Assembly: GCA_964384965.1 (NCBI GenBank)
Contig: CAYLLR010000027.1
Location: forward strand, 1 to 6,989
Source of the DNA: GW2011-AR1 sp964384965
GTDB lineage: Archaea; Nanobdellota; Nanobdellia; Pacearchaeales; GW2011-AR1
DNA: 6,989 bases
Direction of reading: 5' to 3'
The notes beneath the pieces were generated by a model. That model did not search any database and was not told where the DNA came from. It was given only the letters and a program-made list of their open reading frames with translations. Below, piece by piece: positions 1 through 5,730 of the stretch. A program made the translations under genes and the position numbers. Every line of letters starts with the position of its first letter. Positions within the stretch are counted from its first letter, which is position 1.

Positions 1-34
1 GTTATTGCAGAAATAAAAATTATGGCTAATAAAC

Positions 35-45
35 CGGCGTAGCCG
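35..45. repeat. GNA-triloop hairpin 1 (4-bp stem, loop GTA)
   Basis: CGGC pairs with GCCG around the loop GTA at 39-41. The core GCGTAGC is an exact match to the d(GCGNAGC) type of mini-hairpin known to be very stable in single-stranded DNA. The stem is short, so alone it could be chance. Confidence 0.5.
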
Positions 46-52
46 ACTATCT

Positions 53-63
53 GTCCGAAGGAC
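53..63. repeat. GNA-triloop hairpin 2 (4-bp stem, loop GAA)
   Basis: GTCC pairs with GGAC around GAA at 57-59, closed by a C-G pair. It is preceded directly by CTATCTGT, which recurs before hairpin 4. The stem is short but shares the loop type of its neighbours. Confidence 0.5.
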
Positions 64-87
64 TAAGGAAATCCCTCTATAAATTTT

Positions 88-102
88 AAAACTGAAAGTT
101 TT
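88..102. repeat. GNA-triloop hairpin 3 (6-bp stem, loop GAA)
   Basis: AAAACT pairs perfectly with AGTTTT around GAA at 94-96. If transcribed, two further G-U pairs (86-87 with 103-104) would lengthen the stem to 8. Confidence 0.6.
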
Positions 103-110
103 GGCTATCT

Positions 111-129
111 GTTTTCTTGAAAAGAAAAC
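111..129. repeat. GNA-triloop hairpin 4 (8-bp stem, loop GAA)
   Basis: GTTTTCTT at 111-118 pairs perfectly with AAGAAAAC at 122-129 around the loop GAA. The left arm overlaps the second copy of CTATCTGT (105-112). A perfect 8-bp stem with a 3-base loop is unlikely by chance in so short a stretch. Confidence 0.7.
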
Positions 130-290
130 CTGCGCGCGTCTCTCCTATTTGGTGGCGAGCATTTTGCTCTTGACAAACTAAAATAGAAATAACAAGAGTA
201 AAGTGGGAGTTTGAAAAAATATTATTTACTATTTCTTTGTTTAACTCTTACTTGTAGGCATTCTCAAAAATTGAATATAATCGCTGTTAT

Positions 291-315
291 GTGTTTTTTC
301 TGCAAGAAAAAATAC
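291..315. repeat. GNA-triloop hairpin 5 (11-bp stem, loop GCA)
   Basis: The inner 8 pairs (294-301 with 305-312) are perfect around the loop GCA at 302-304. A G-T pair (293/313) and two more perfect pairs extend the stem to 11. The right arm is A-rich and the left arm T-rich, so as plus-strand RNA it would not resemble a classical terminator, because no U tract follows it. Confidence 0.65.
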
Positions 316-322
316 CGACTGA

Positions 323-333
323 AAGGAGGAGGT
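323..333 (+). promoter_or_regulatory. Orphan Shine-Dalgarno-like sequence
   Basis: AAAGGAGGAGGT is strongly complementary to the conserved CCUCC at the 3' end of 16S rRNA. No real gene starts at a suitable distance. A TTG at 333 opens only 27 codons and sits too close to the motif; a TTG at 340 opens 4 codons; an ATG at 364 opens 5 codons. The other genes here have little or no leader and do not need such a site. It may be the start site of a lost gene, a chance purine run, or part of an RNA. Confidence 0.35.
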
Positions 334-400
334 TGGAAATTGAAACGAACATAGTAATAACGAAATGCGTTATTCATATTAACTTCAAAGTAGTAAATAA

Positions 401-417
401 ACCGAAAGATTTATAAA
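401..417 (+). promoter_or_regulatory. BRE/TATA promoter of the lipoprotein-like gene
   Basis: The TATA box TTTATAAA at 410-417 is preceded by the purine-rich BRE-like element CCGAAAG. Its centre lies about 26 bases before the ATG at 440, so transcription should start at or just before that ATG. This argues for a leaderless mRNA and for 440 rather than the TTG at 434 as start. Confidence 0.7.
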
Positions 418-439
418 TTATTAAATATAACTCTTGATT

Positions 440-835
440 ATGGAAATCAAAAAAACATTAACATCAATTGTTTTGGCAGGAGCATTGGCTTTAGGTACTG
501 CTGGATGTAGTAAAGACCATTCTCAATATAAATATGAGGGCAAAATTGGTGAAGAGCAAGTAACATTTACAGAGAAAGCTTATTTCCTTTTAGGGGGTGA
601 TAATATTCTAACTGTAACAAAACCAGATGGAAGAGTCATAAACTATGTAGATGATTTTAAAGATGATTTAAAGTTAGAATATGTAGAGATCACAAAGAAT
701 GGTCAAACGACAAAATATACAGCAGATGATGAGGTTGGTAAGCCAATTTTGGAAAAAGCCCAAAAACAATTTGATACTTACATGCAACAAATTAAAGAAA
801 CTAGGATTAATCAAGGGTTAGAAAATTTAAAGTAA
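440..835 (+). CDS. Small secreted or lipid-anchored protein, unknown function
   Basis: A 131-residue protein of unknown function. The N-terminus (MEIKK, then a hydrophobic stretch at about 8-21) ends in T-A-G-C at residues 20-23, a plausible but imperfect lipobox with Cys23 as the lipidated residue. The mature part starts with a polar SKDHSQ and then shows an alternating, beta-rich region (about 30-95) with KYEGKIGEEQ, an acidic DDFKDD patch and a lysine/glutamate-rich helical tail at 100-131. No catalytic motif is visible. The open frame begins six bases earlier at a TTG, but the TATA box position and the canonical lysine-rich signal start favour the ATG at 440. It stands alone between hairpin-rich non-coding DNA and a recombinase remnant, which suggests an accessory gene. 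Export and surface location are inferred from the signal sequence only; a simple membrane-anchored protein is the alternative. Confidence 0.8.
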   Translation: MEIKKTLTSIVLAGALALGTAGCSKDHSQYKYEGKIGEEQVTFTEKAYFLLGGDNILTVTKPDGRVINYVDDFKDDLKLEYVEITKNGQTTKYTADDEVGKPILEKAQKQFDTYMQQIKETRINQGLENLK

Positions 836-836
836 A

Positions 837-862
837 TCTTTCTTCCATAATTTTGATTTTTC
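837..862 (+). terminator. T-rich tract after the lipoprotein-like gene
   Basis: Directly after the stop codon come several T runs (CTTTC, ATTTTG, ATTTTTC) on the coding strand. Archaeal RNA polymerase often terminates at such oligo-T tracts without a hairpin. This is inferred from position and composition. Confidence 0.35.
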
Positions 863-888
863 AACAATTTCGTTAAAGTTTTGTTAGG

Positions 889-909
889 CAAAGTTGCGAA
901 GCAATTTTG
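889..909. repeat. GNA-triloop hairpin 6 (9-bp stem, loop GAA)
   Basis: CAAAGTTGC at 889-897 pairs with GCAATTTTG at 901-909 around GAA, with a single G-T pair (893/905). The core 896-902 is exactly GCGAAGC, the textbook ultra-stable DNA mini-hairpin. It is followed by TTTTCTT, so it might also act as a terminator for the gene ending at 835. It lies between that gene and the recombinase remnant. Confidence 0.65.
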
Positions 910-918
910 TTTTCTTGA

Positions 919-1155
919 TATATAAATTTTCTTATAAAATCATTAAAAACGCTACAAAAAAAAGCAGGGATTAAAAAAAGAGTTTATCCTCACCTTTTAA
1001 GACATAGTTTTGCTACACATCTTCTTGAGCAAGGAATAGATTTGAAGATTATTCAAAAAATCCTGGGGCATTCTGACATAAAAACTACACAGATATACAC
1101 CCAAATTTCTCAGGCTTCAATTAAAAATATAAAAAGCCCATTAGATATAATATAA
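919..1155 (+). pseudogene. C-terminal remnant of a Xer-type tyrosine recombinase
   Basis: An open stretch of 78 codons ends in TAA at 1153-1155 and reads as the catalytic C-terminus of a XerC/D- or XerA-like tyrosine recombinase. Visible motifs: HLLRHSFATH (HxxR with His at 991-993 and Arg at 1000-1002), LGHS (His at 1069-1071) and the nucleophile in QIYTQIS (Tyr at 1096-1098). The N-terminal DNA-binding domain and the first catalytic arginine are absent; a complete enzyme usually has about 280-330 residues. A TGA at 916-918 lies just upstream, and no in-frame ATG or GTG exists anywhere in the stretch; the only TTG (1042) is inside the catalytic domain. It is therefore almost certainly a broken gene rather than a small protein. 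It marks past site-specific recombination or an integrated element. The last codons overlap the likely promoter of the next gene. Confidence 0.85.
1126..1135 (+). promoter_or_regulatory. TATA box of the 90-residue membrane protein gene
   Basis: AATATAAAAA is centred about 26 bases before the ATG at 1157, the spacing seen for other genes here. It lies inside the 3' end of the recombinase remnant. Confidence 0.55.
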
Positions 1156-1156
1156 T

Positions 1157-1429
1157 ATGCAGGAAATCATAAAAATTTTGATTGGAATTCTCATTTTGGT
1201 ATTTGGGATTCCAATAGGAAATTATTTGAATAAAAAAACAGAAGATGAACAAAAGCAGGGTCAGAAATGGTTTAAATTATTGATTTTTATTGGATTAATT
1301 GGAGGATTTATGGGACTTGTAGTTGGTATTGATTGGATAATGTTTGGTTTCTTTTTTATTACAATTATTACAAGCAGGAGTTTGGTTACAAAAAATATTC
1401 CAAGAAAAAACAAACTAAATCTTCTTTAA
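1157..1429 (+). CDS. Small multi-pass membrane protein, unknown function
   Basis: A 90-residue protein I cannot assign to a function. It is strongly hydrophobic: a membrane segment at about 5-22, a charged lysine/glutamate/glutamine-rich loop at 24-40, a second segment at about 41-56 rich in glycine (IGLIGGFMGLVVG), a third at about 59-73 (WIMFGFFFITII), and a basic tail at 79-87. By the positive-inside tendency the tail and the loop would face the cytoplasm. The ATG is one base after the recombinase stop codon and fits a TATA box at 1126-1135, so the transcript should be leaderless. The tight spacing to the remnant could mean the two once formed an operon. No enzyme or transporter motif is visible. 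Confidence 0.75.
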   Translation: MQEIIKILIGILILVFGIPIGNYLNKKTEDEQKQGQKWFKLLIFIGLIGGFMGLVVGIDWIMFGFFFITIITSRSLVTKNIPRKNKLNLL

Positions 1430-1445
1430 ATAATCTATAATAGAA

Positions 1446-1453
1446 TTTATAAA
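1446..1453 (+). promoter_or_regulatory. TATA box of dphB
   Basis: TTTATAAA is centred 25 bases before the ATG at 1475, predicting a transcript that begins at or very near the start codon. Confidence 0.7.
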
Positions 1454-1474
1454 GCACTTTTTCTCACTAATTTT

Positions 1475-2203
1475 ATGTTATACATAATAGGATTGGGTCT
1501 TAATGAGAGGAGCATCACTAAAGAGGGTCTGGATGCCATTTCGAAATGTAAGAGAATTTACTTGGAAGATTATACAGTTAATTTTCCTTATACAAAATAC
1601 CAAGTTGAAGAAATCATTGGGAAAAAAATTAAATTGGCAGATAGAGAAAAAGTCGAAAATTTAAGTCTTGTTGATGAAGCTAAAAAATTGAATATTGCAC
1701 TTCTCGTCTACGGTTCTCCTTTGACTGCTACAACGCACATCAGCTTAATTAAGGAATGTAAAGAATTAAGAATAAAATATAAAATTATTTATAATGCTTC
1801 CATTATTGATGCCGTTGCTGAAAGTGGGCTTCAGATTTATAAATTTGGAAAAATCACTTCCCTCCCAACTTGGAATTCCGCAAAAAATTTTAGACCGGAT
1901 AGTTTTATGGAAATTATAAAACAAAATATGAGTATGAAGGCCCATTCGCTAATTTTAGTAGATATTGGATTAGATTTTTCAGACGCCTTAAACCAATTAA
2001 AAATTGCTTTTAAAAATAATTCTATTCCACTAAAGAAATTAGTCGTCTGCCAAGCCCTTGGAACCAAAAACAAAAAAATAATGTATAGAACGATTGAAGA
2101 ACTTGAAAATTTTAGTGGAGTTTTAAAACCATATTGTATAATTCTCCCATCGAAACTTCATTTTTTGGAAAAAGAAATTTTAGACGAATTTAGTGGGAAA
2201 TAA
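1475..2203 (+). CDS. dphB: Diphthine synthase (EF2 diphthamide methyltransferase)
   Basis: DphB transfers methyl groups from S-adenosylmethionine to the modified histidine of elongation factor 2, the second step of diphthamide synthesis, in the cytoplasm. The 242 residues follow the family from end to end: LYIIGLGLN at 2-10, the SAM-loop region at 80-88, YNASIIDAVAESGLQIYKFG at about 106-125, and PSKLHFLEKE at about 225-234. Known archaeal enzymes have about 250-265 residues, so this one is slightly short at the C-terminus. The usual GDPLxATTH motif reads GSPLTATTH: the aspartate is replaced by serine at residue 81, while the rest is kept. Activity is likely but not certain. The gene has its own TATA box and a predicted leaderless start. 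Its 3' end overlaps the convergent tdk gene by 24 bases. No other diphthamide gene is in the window. Confidence 0.93.
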   Translation: MLYIIGLGLNERSITKEGLDAISKCKRIYLEDYTVNFPYTKYQVEEIIGKKIKLADREKVENLSLVDEAKKLNIALLVYGSPLTATTHISLIKECKELRIKYKIIYNASIIDAVAESGLQIYKFGKITSLPTWNSAKNFRPDSFMEIIKQNMSMKAHSLILVDIGLDFSDALNQLKIAFKNNSIPLKKLVVCQALGTKNKKIMYRTIEELENFSGVLKPYCIILPSKLHFLEKEILDEFSGK

Positions 2204-2797
2204 TTTTTTAGGATTATTTAAAATTTTGTGGTGTTCAAGACATCTTGCGGTATATTCCGATTCTCCTTCAATTAGAACTAAAGGGGAATCATATTTTGCA
2301 GGTTCTCCATTAATTAATCTTTGTGTATAATACGCTGGAGCCCCGCATTTTGTACAAATTGAATGACACTTTTCAAATTCATTTGCAATAGTAATTAATT
2401 CTGGCATCATTCCAAAAGGTTCTCTTTTGAAATCTAAATCAAGCCCTGCAAAGATTATATTTTTTTTCCTCTTTTGAAGTTCCAAAACTACTCCAACGAT
2501 GTTATCTTCAAAAAATTGAATCTCATCTATTGCCACTAAATCATAATCCAATGATTTTTTTAATATTTCCTTCGGGTTTCGGACATAATTCCATTGAATA
2601 AAGTCCTCAAAGGATCTACAATTTACTTTTCTATTGTCCACCTTTGGTTTAAAACCTATATATGAAAATTTCCCATTCATCCATCTTAAAGGATCTACTC
2701 TTTTTAGGAGGTTTCCTGTTTTTCCGGACATCATCGGACCCGCAAATCCTTCAATAACCCCCGGTCTTACAGCCCGATTATACTCATTTTTTCCCAT
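2180..2797 (-). CDS. tdk: Thymidine kinase, type II
   Basis: Phosphorylates thymidine to dTMP with ATP, a nucleoside salvage step in the cytoplasm. The 205 residues show the type II (TK1-like) order: P-loop GPMMSGKT at 20-27, Walker B and catalytic region DEIQFF at 91-96 (Glu92 the expected base), GLDLDFKREPFG at 118-129, a structural zinc site with Cys148 and Cys151 (CTKC) plus Cys186 and His189 or His190, and the nucleotide-binding lasso between YTQR (157-160) and EYTARC (181-186). Length fits the family (about 190-230). The ATG at 2797 is the only sensible start, with a short N-terminal extension before the first strand. It converges on dphB, overlapping by 24 bases, and diverges from ileS. 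Salvage would suit an organism with reduced nucleotide synthesis, which is inference. Confidence 0.95.
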   Translation of the reverse strand: MGKNEYNRAVRPGVIEGFAGPMMSGKTGNLLKRVDPLRWMNGKFSYIGFKPKVDNRKVNCRSFEDFIQWNYVRNPKEILKKSLDYDLVAIDEIQFFEDNIVGVVLELQKRKKNIIFAGLDLDFKREPFGMMPELITIANEFEKCHSICTKCGAPAYYTQRLINGEPAKYDSPLVLIEGESEYTARCLEHHKILNNPKKLFPTKFV

Positions 2798-2826
2798 TTT
2801 ATTGTTTATACAAAGAGTTGTTTTCT

Positions 2827-2837
2827 TAATATATTTT
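2827..2837 (-). promoter_or_regulatory. Probable TATA region of tdk
   Basis: On the minus strand this reads as AAATATATTAA, centred about 35 bases before the start codon at 2797. That predicts a leader of roughly 8-10 bases, a little longer than for most other genes here. A TATAAA nearer the start (about 2806-2811) is too close to serve. Confidence 0.4.
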
Positions 2838-2860
2838 ACTCCATAAAAAGGAGGGAAATC

Positions 2861-2867
2861 TTATAAA
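2861..2867 (+). promoter_or_regulatory. TATA box of ileS
   Basis: TTATAAA with the purine-rich GAGGGAAAT upstream is centred 25 bases before the ATG at 2889, again pointing to a leaderless mRNA. Confidence 0.65.
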
Positions 2868-2888
2868 CTTTCTGAACCACCCTTAATA

Positions 2889-5690
2889 ATGACATTTGAT
2901 GAATCTGAGAAAGAAATTTTGAAATTTTGGAAAGAGAAAAAGATTTATAAGAAATCTAAGGAGAAAAATAAAGAGGGGAAACCCTTTTATTTGATGGATG
3001 GTCCACCCTATGCAACGGGACACATCCATATGGGGACTGCTTTAAATAAAATTTCTAAAGACATCGCAATGAGGTATTTTAGATTGAAAGGGCATGATGT
3101 TTTTGATCGTGCAGGATATGATACTCATGGAGTTCCAATTGAATTCAAAGTCGAAAAGGAAATTGGAACAAAAACAAAAAAAGATATTGAAAAATATGGG
3201 ATAAAAAAATTTATTGAAAAAAGTAAATCCTTTGCAACGGAATTTATTGATGTTATGAACCTTGAATTTGAAAATCTTGGAGTTTGGATGAATTTTGAAG
3301 ACCCATATTTGACATTATCGAATAATTACGTCGAGACAATTTGGGATGTCTTCAAGGAGGCAGATAAAAAAAATCTTTTATTTCTTGGAAAATATCCCAT
3401 CCACATTTGTCCAAGATGTGAAACTGCAGTTGCGTTTAATGAAATTGAATATTCAAAACAAAAAGACAATTCTATTTTTGTTAAGTTTCCATTAAAGGAT
3501 AAAGAAGATACTTTTTTTATTATATGGACAACAACTCCTTGGACTCTTCCAGGAAATAGTGCCATCATGGCAAATCCAAAAATTGATTATCAAATTATTG
3601 AAATTAGTTCTGGAGAAAAATGGATTTTAGCAAAAGAACTTGTTCCAAAAATTATGTCAGAAATTGAAATGGGATATGTTGTAAAGGAAAACTTAAAAGG
3701 AAAAGATCTCGAAGGGTTAGAGTATAAAAACCCCTTATCAAAAAATTTAAAACTTAAACCAAAAAATGCTTATAAAATAATTTTATCTCCGAGGTATGTA
3801 ACAACTGAAGAAGGAACCGGTCTTGTCCATTGTGCTCCTGGGCATGGAAAAGAAGATTATGAAGTTGGTAAAGAATATGGAATGGATATCTTTTCCCCTG
3901 TGGGAATTGATGGAATCCTAACAGAAGAGGCAGGGAAATATTCTGGGGGAAAAGCGAGAGAAATTGACAGAGAAATAATAAAAGATTTAGAGAAAGCTGG
4001 GATGTTAGTTTATCAAAAAAAATACCTACATGATTATCCATTGTGTTGGAGATGCAAATCTCCCTTGTTAATGATTTCACAACCCCAATGGTTTTTGAGA
4101 ATTTCTGAAATAAAAGAACAATTATTGAAGGAAAATGAAAAAATAAGATGGATTCCCGACTGGGCTAAATTTAGAATGAAAGCTTGGCTTGAAGGAATTT
4201 CTGATTGGCCGGTTTCAAGAAATAGATATTGGGGGACTCCCCTACCGATATGGATTTGTAAAGAATGCGGAAATAAAAAGGTCGTCGGGAGTATTAATGA
4301 ACTTGAAAAACTCTCCGGGAAAAAAGTTAAGGAAGTTCATAAACCTGAAATTGATGAAATTTTAATAGAGTGTCAATGTAAAGGAAAAATGAAAAGAATT
4401 GATGCAGTTTTAGATGTGTGGTTTGATTCTGGAGTTTCAAGTTGGGCTGCACTTGACTATATGAAAAATAAGAAAATGTTCAGCAAGTTTTGGCCTGCAA
4501 ATTTAAATCTTGAAGGAAAAGACCAAATTCGGGGATGGTGGAACTCTCAGATGATTTTATCTCAAATTAAGTTTGGAAAAAAACCTTTTAACAACATTTC
4601 TATGCATGGAATGGTCTTGGACATTGGGAAAAAGAAAATGTCTAAATCCCTCGGAAATGCCACCGCTCCCAAAGAGATAATCAAAAAATATGGAAGAGAT
4701 TATTTAAGATATTACTTTGCAAAAGTTTCTAAAGGTGAAGATTTCGCATTTAATGAGAATGAATTTAAGGAAATAAAAAAAGTATTTACAATTCTTTTGA
4801 ATGTAAATAATTTTATTAATCAACTAAAACCGAAAAATTCAGAACTGAAAATAGAAGACAAATGGATCCTTTCAAAATTTAATAAAACTCTTAAAAAAAT
4901 GAAAGAAAAATATGAGTCTTTTGAATTTCCTGAGGTGATAAAGGAGTTTGAAAATTTTCTAATTAATGATTTATCAAAAACATATATTAAAATTATTAGA
5001 AATCGGTCTGATGAGACCTATAATATCCTAAATAAAATAAGGATTAATCTCCTAAAGATTTTTTCACCTATCTGCCCTTTCTTGACGGAAAAAATTTGGA
5101 TAGATTTGAAAGAAAAAAAGATAATTGAAGAAGAATCAATTCATCTTTCATTAATTCCTGAAATAGAAAATAAAAAAATAAACGAAGAATTAGAAAAGAA
5201 ATTTAATTTGATGTTAGAAATTGTGGAAATGGGGTTAAGGGAAAGGGACCGGGTCCATATAGGATTAAGATGGCCTTTAAAAAGTGCGAAAATTGAGGGT
5301 AAATTTGAAATAGGTGAAGAATTAAAAAAAATAATTAAATTGCAGTTGAATTTAAAATCAATCAATTTTTTAAAAAGAGGAGAGACAAAACTTGTTTTAG
5401 ATTTAAAAATAACCCCTGAACTTGAAGCTGAAGGATACGCAAGAGAAATTTCAAGAAAAATCCAAGCTTTAAGAAAAAAAATGGGTCTAAATAAAGAAAA
5501 CTTAATCGATCTCAAGGTGGAAGTTGATGAGAAACTTCAAAAAATTTTTAAGGAAAATATTGAATTAATCAAAGAGAGAACTAATTCCAACGCTCTCAAG
5601 TTTGTTAATAAATTAGACGATTCTTTGGTGGGAGTTGAATATTTCAAAATTAAGGATAAAATAGGGAAAATCCAGATTGTTAGACTATGA
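2889..5690 (+). CDS. ileS: Isoleucyl-tRNA synthetase, archaeal/eukaryotic type
   Basis: Class I synthetase that charges tRNA(Ile) with isoleucine and edits mischarged valine. Order along its 933 residues: GPPYATGHIHMGTALNK at 38-54, holding the HIGH signature as HMGT (47-50), a form I recall from archaeal enzymes; zinc-type pairs Cys174/Cys177 and Cys386/Cys389; CP1 editing domain with TTTPWTLPG at 214-222 and GTGLVHCAPGHGKEDY at 309-324, including the expected editing Asp323; SDWPVSRNRYWGTPLP at about 438-453, the archaeal/eukaryotic wording; a second zinc-type set Cys457/Cys460 and Cys495/Cys497; DVWFDSG at 509-515; KMSKS at 583-587; an anticodon-binding helical domain from about 650; and a C-terminal domain with EGYAREISRKIQ near 848. 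It is about 100 residues shorter than typical archaeal enzymes, mostly at the C-terminal end, but all catalytic parts are present. A TATA box supports the start. Confidence 0.97.
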   Translation: MTFDESEKEILKFWKEKKIYKKSKEKNKEGKPFYLMDGPPYATGHIHMGTALNKISKDIAMRYFRLKGHDVFDRAGYDTHGVPIEFKVEKEIGTKTKKDIEKYGIKKFIEKSKSFATEFIDVMNLEFENLGVWMNFEDPYLTLSNNYVETIWDVFKEADKKNLLFLGKYPIHICPRCETAVAFNEIEYSKQKDNSIFVKFPLKDKEDTFFIIWTTTPWTLPGNSAIMANPKIDYQIIEISSGEKWILAKELVPKIMSEIEMGYVVKENLKGKDLEGLEYKNPLSKNLKLKPKNAYKIILSPRYVTTEEGTGLVHCAPGHGKEDYEVGKEYGMDIFSPVGIDGILTEEAGKYSGGKAREIDREIIKDLEKAGMLVYQKKYLHDYPLCWRCKSPLLMISQPQWFLRISEIKEQLLKENEKIRWIPDWAKFRMKAWLEGISDWPVSRNRYWGTPLPIWICKECGNKKVVGSINELEKLSGKKVKEVHKPEIDEILIECQCKGKMKRIDAVLDVWFDSGVSSWAALDYMKNKKMFSKFWPANLNLEGKDQIRGWWNSQMILSQIKFGKKPFNNISMHGMVLDIGKKKMSKSLGNATAPKEIIKKYGRDYLRYYFAKVSKGEDFAFNENEFKEIKKVFTILLNVNNFINQLKPKNSELKIEDKWILSKFNKTLKKMKEKYESFEFPEVIKEFENFLINDLSKTYIKIIRNRSDETYNILNKIRINLLKIFSPICPFLTEKIWIDLKEKKIIEEESIHLSLIPEIENKKINEELEKKFNLMLEIVEMGLRERDRVHIGLRWPLKSAKIEGKFEIGEELKKIIKLQLNLKSINFLKRGETKLVLDLKITPELEAEGYAREISRKIQALRKKMGLNKENLIDLKVEVDEKLQKIFKENIELIKERTNSNALKFVNKLDDSLVGVEYFKIKDKIGKIQIVRL

Positions 5691-5730
5691 GGGAGTAACT
5701 TCATATAATTACTATTGACGAACAGCAATC

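Larger units (their letters stand above)
1..439. other. Non-coding leader region with hairpin series
   Basis: No convincing gene lies in this stretch. What can be seen: four small inverted repeats with three-base loops between 35 and 129, a fifth at 291-315, a GC-richer patch at about 131-160, several competing short pairings between 142 and 213, a TATA-like sequence at about 76-84 that could start a short RNA near 105-110, a strong Shine-Dalgarno-like sequence at 323-333 without a matching gene, and the promoter of the next gene at 401-417. The first 42 bases read as 13 open codons ending in TAG on the plus strand, which could be the tail of an upstream gene, but this is too short to claim. 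A structured non-coding RNA is possible; no known RNA family (RNase P RNA, SRP RNA, tRNA) was recognised. Confidence 0.5.

Noticed and set aside
1..42. Thirteen open plus-strand codons ending in TAG, possibly the tail of an upstream gene
   Set aside because: Too short to separate from chance; no protein family recognised. It remains possible.
1..144. Minus-strand reading open for 48 codons to the window edge, plus a hydrophobic minus-strand reading (IVGYAGLLAIIFIS) near 1-50
   Set aside because: Neither has an ATG, GTG or TTG start after its upstream stop, the first has no recognisable protein character, and the stretch is made largely of inverted repeats.
35..315. CRISPR array
   Set aside because: The hairpins are not copies of one repeat and have no regular spacers; no cas gene is present.
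333..416. A 27-codon frame from TTG at 333 after the strong Shine-Dalgarno motif
   Set aside because: The start touches the motif with no spacing, the peptide has no recognisable features, and the frame ends inside the next promoter's TATA box.
1..439. tRNA, RNase P RNA or SRP RNA gene
   Set aside because: No T-loop GTTCGA motif, no RNase P core sequence and no SRP helix 8 motif was found on either strand.
861..909. Integron-type attC recombination site: GTTAGGC at 883-889 matches the GTTRRRY core, with TTCAAC nearby and a hairpin beside it
   Set aside because: The two core-like sites are only about 20 bases apart and do not enclose the hairpin in attC order, and no integron integrase is visible.
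1837..2073. Minus-strand open frame inside dphB, and similar ones inside ileS and the TrmB-family gene
   Set aside because: They lie wholly opposite well-supported genes and show no family features; they are shadows of the coding strand.
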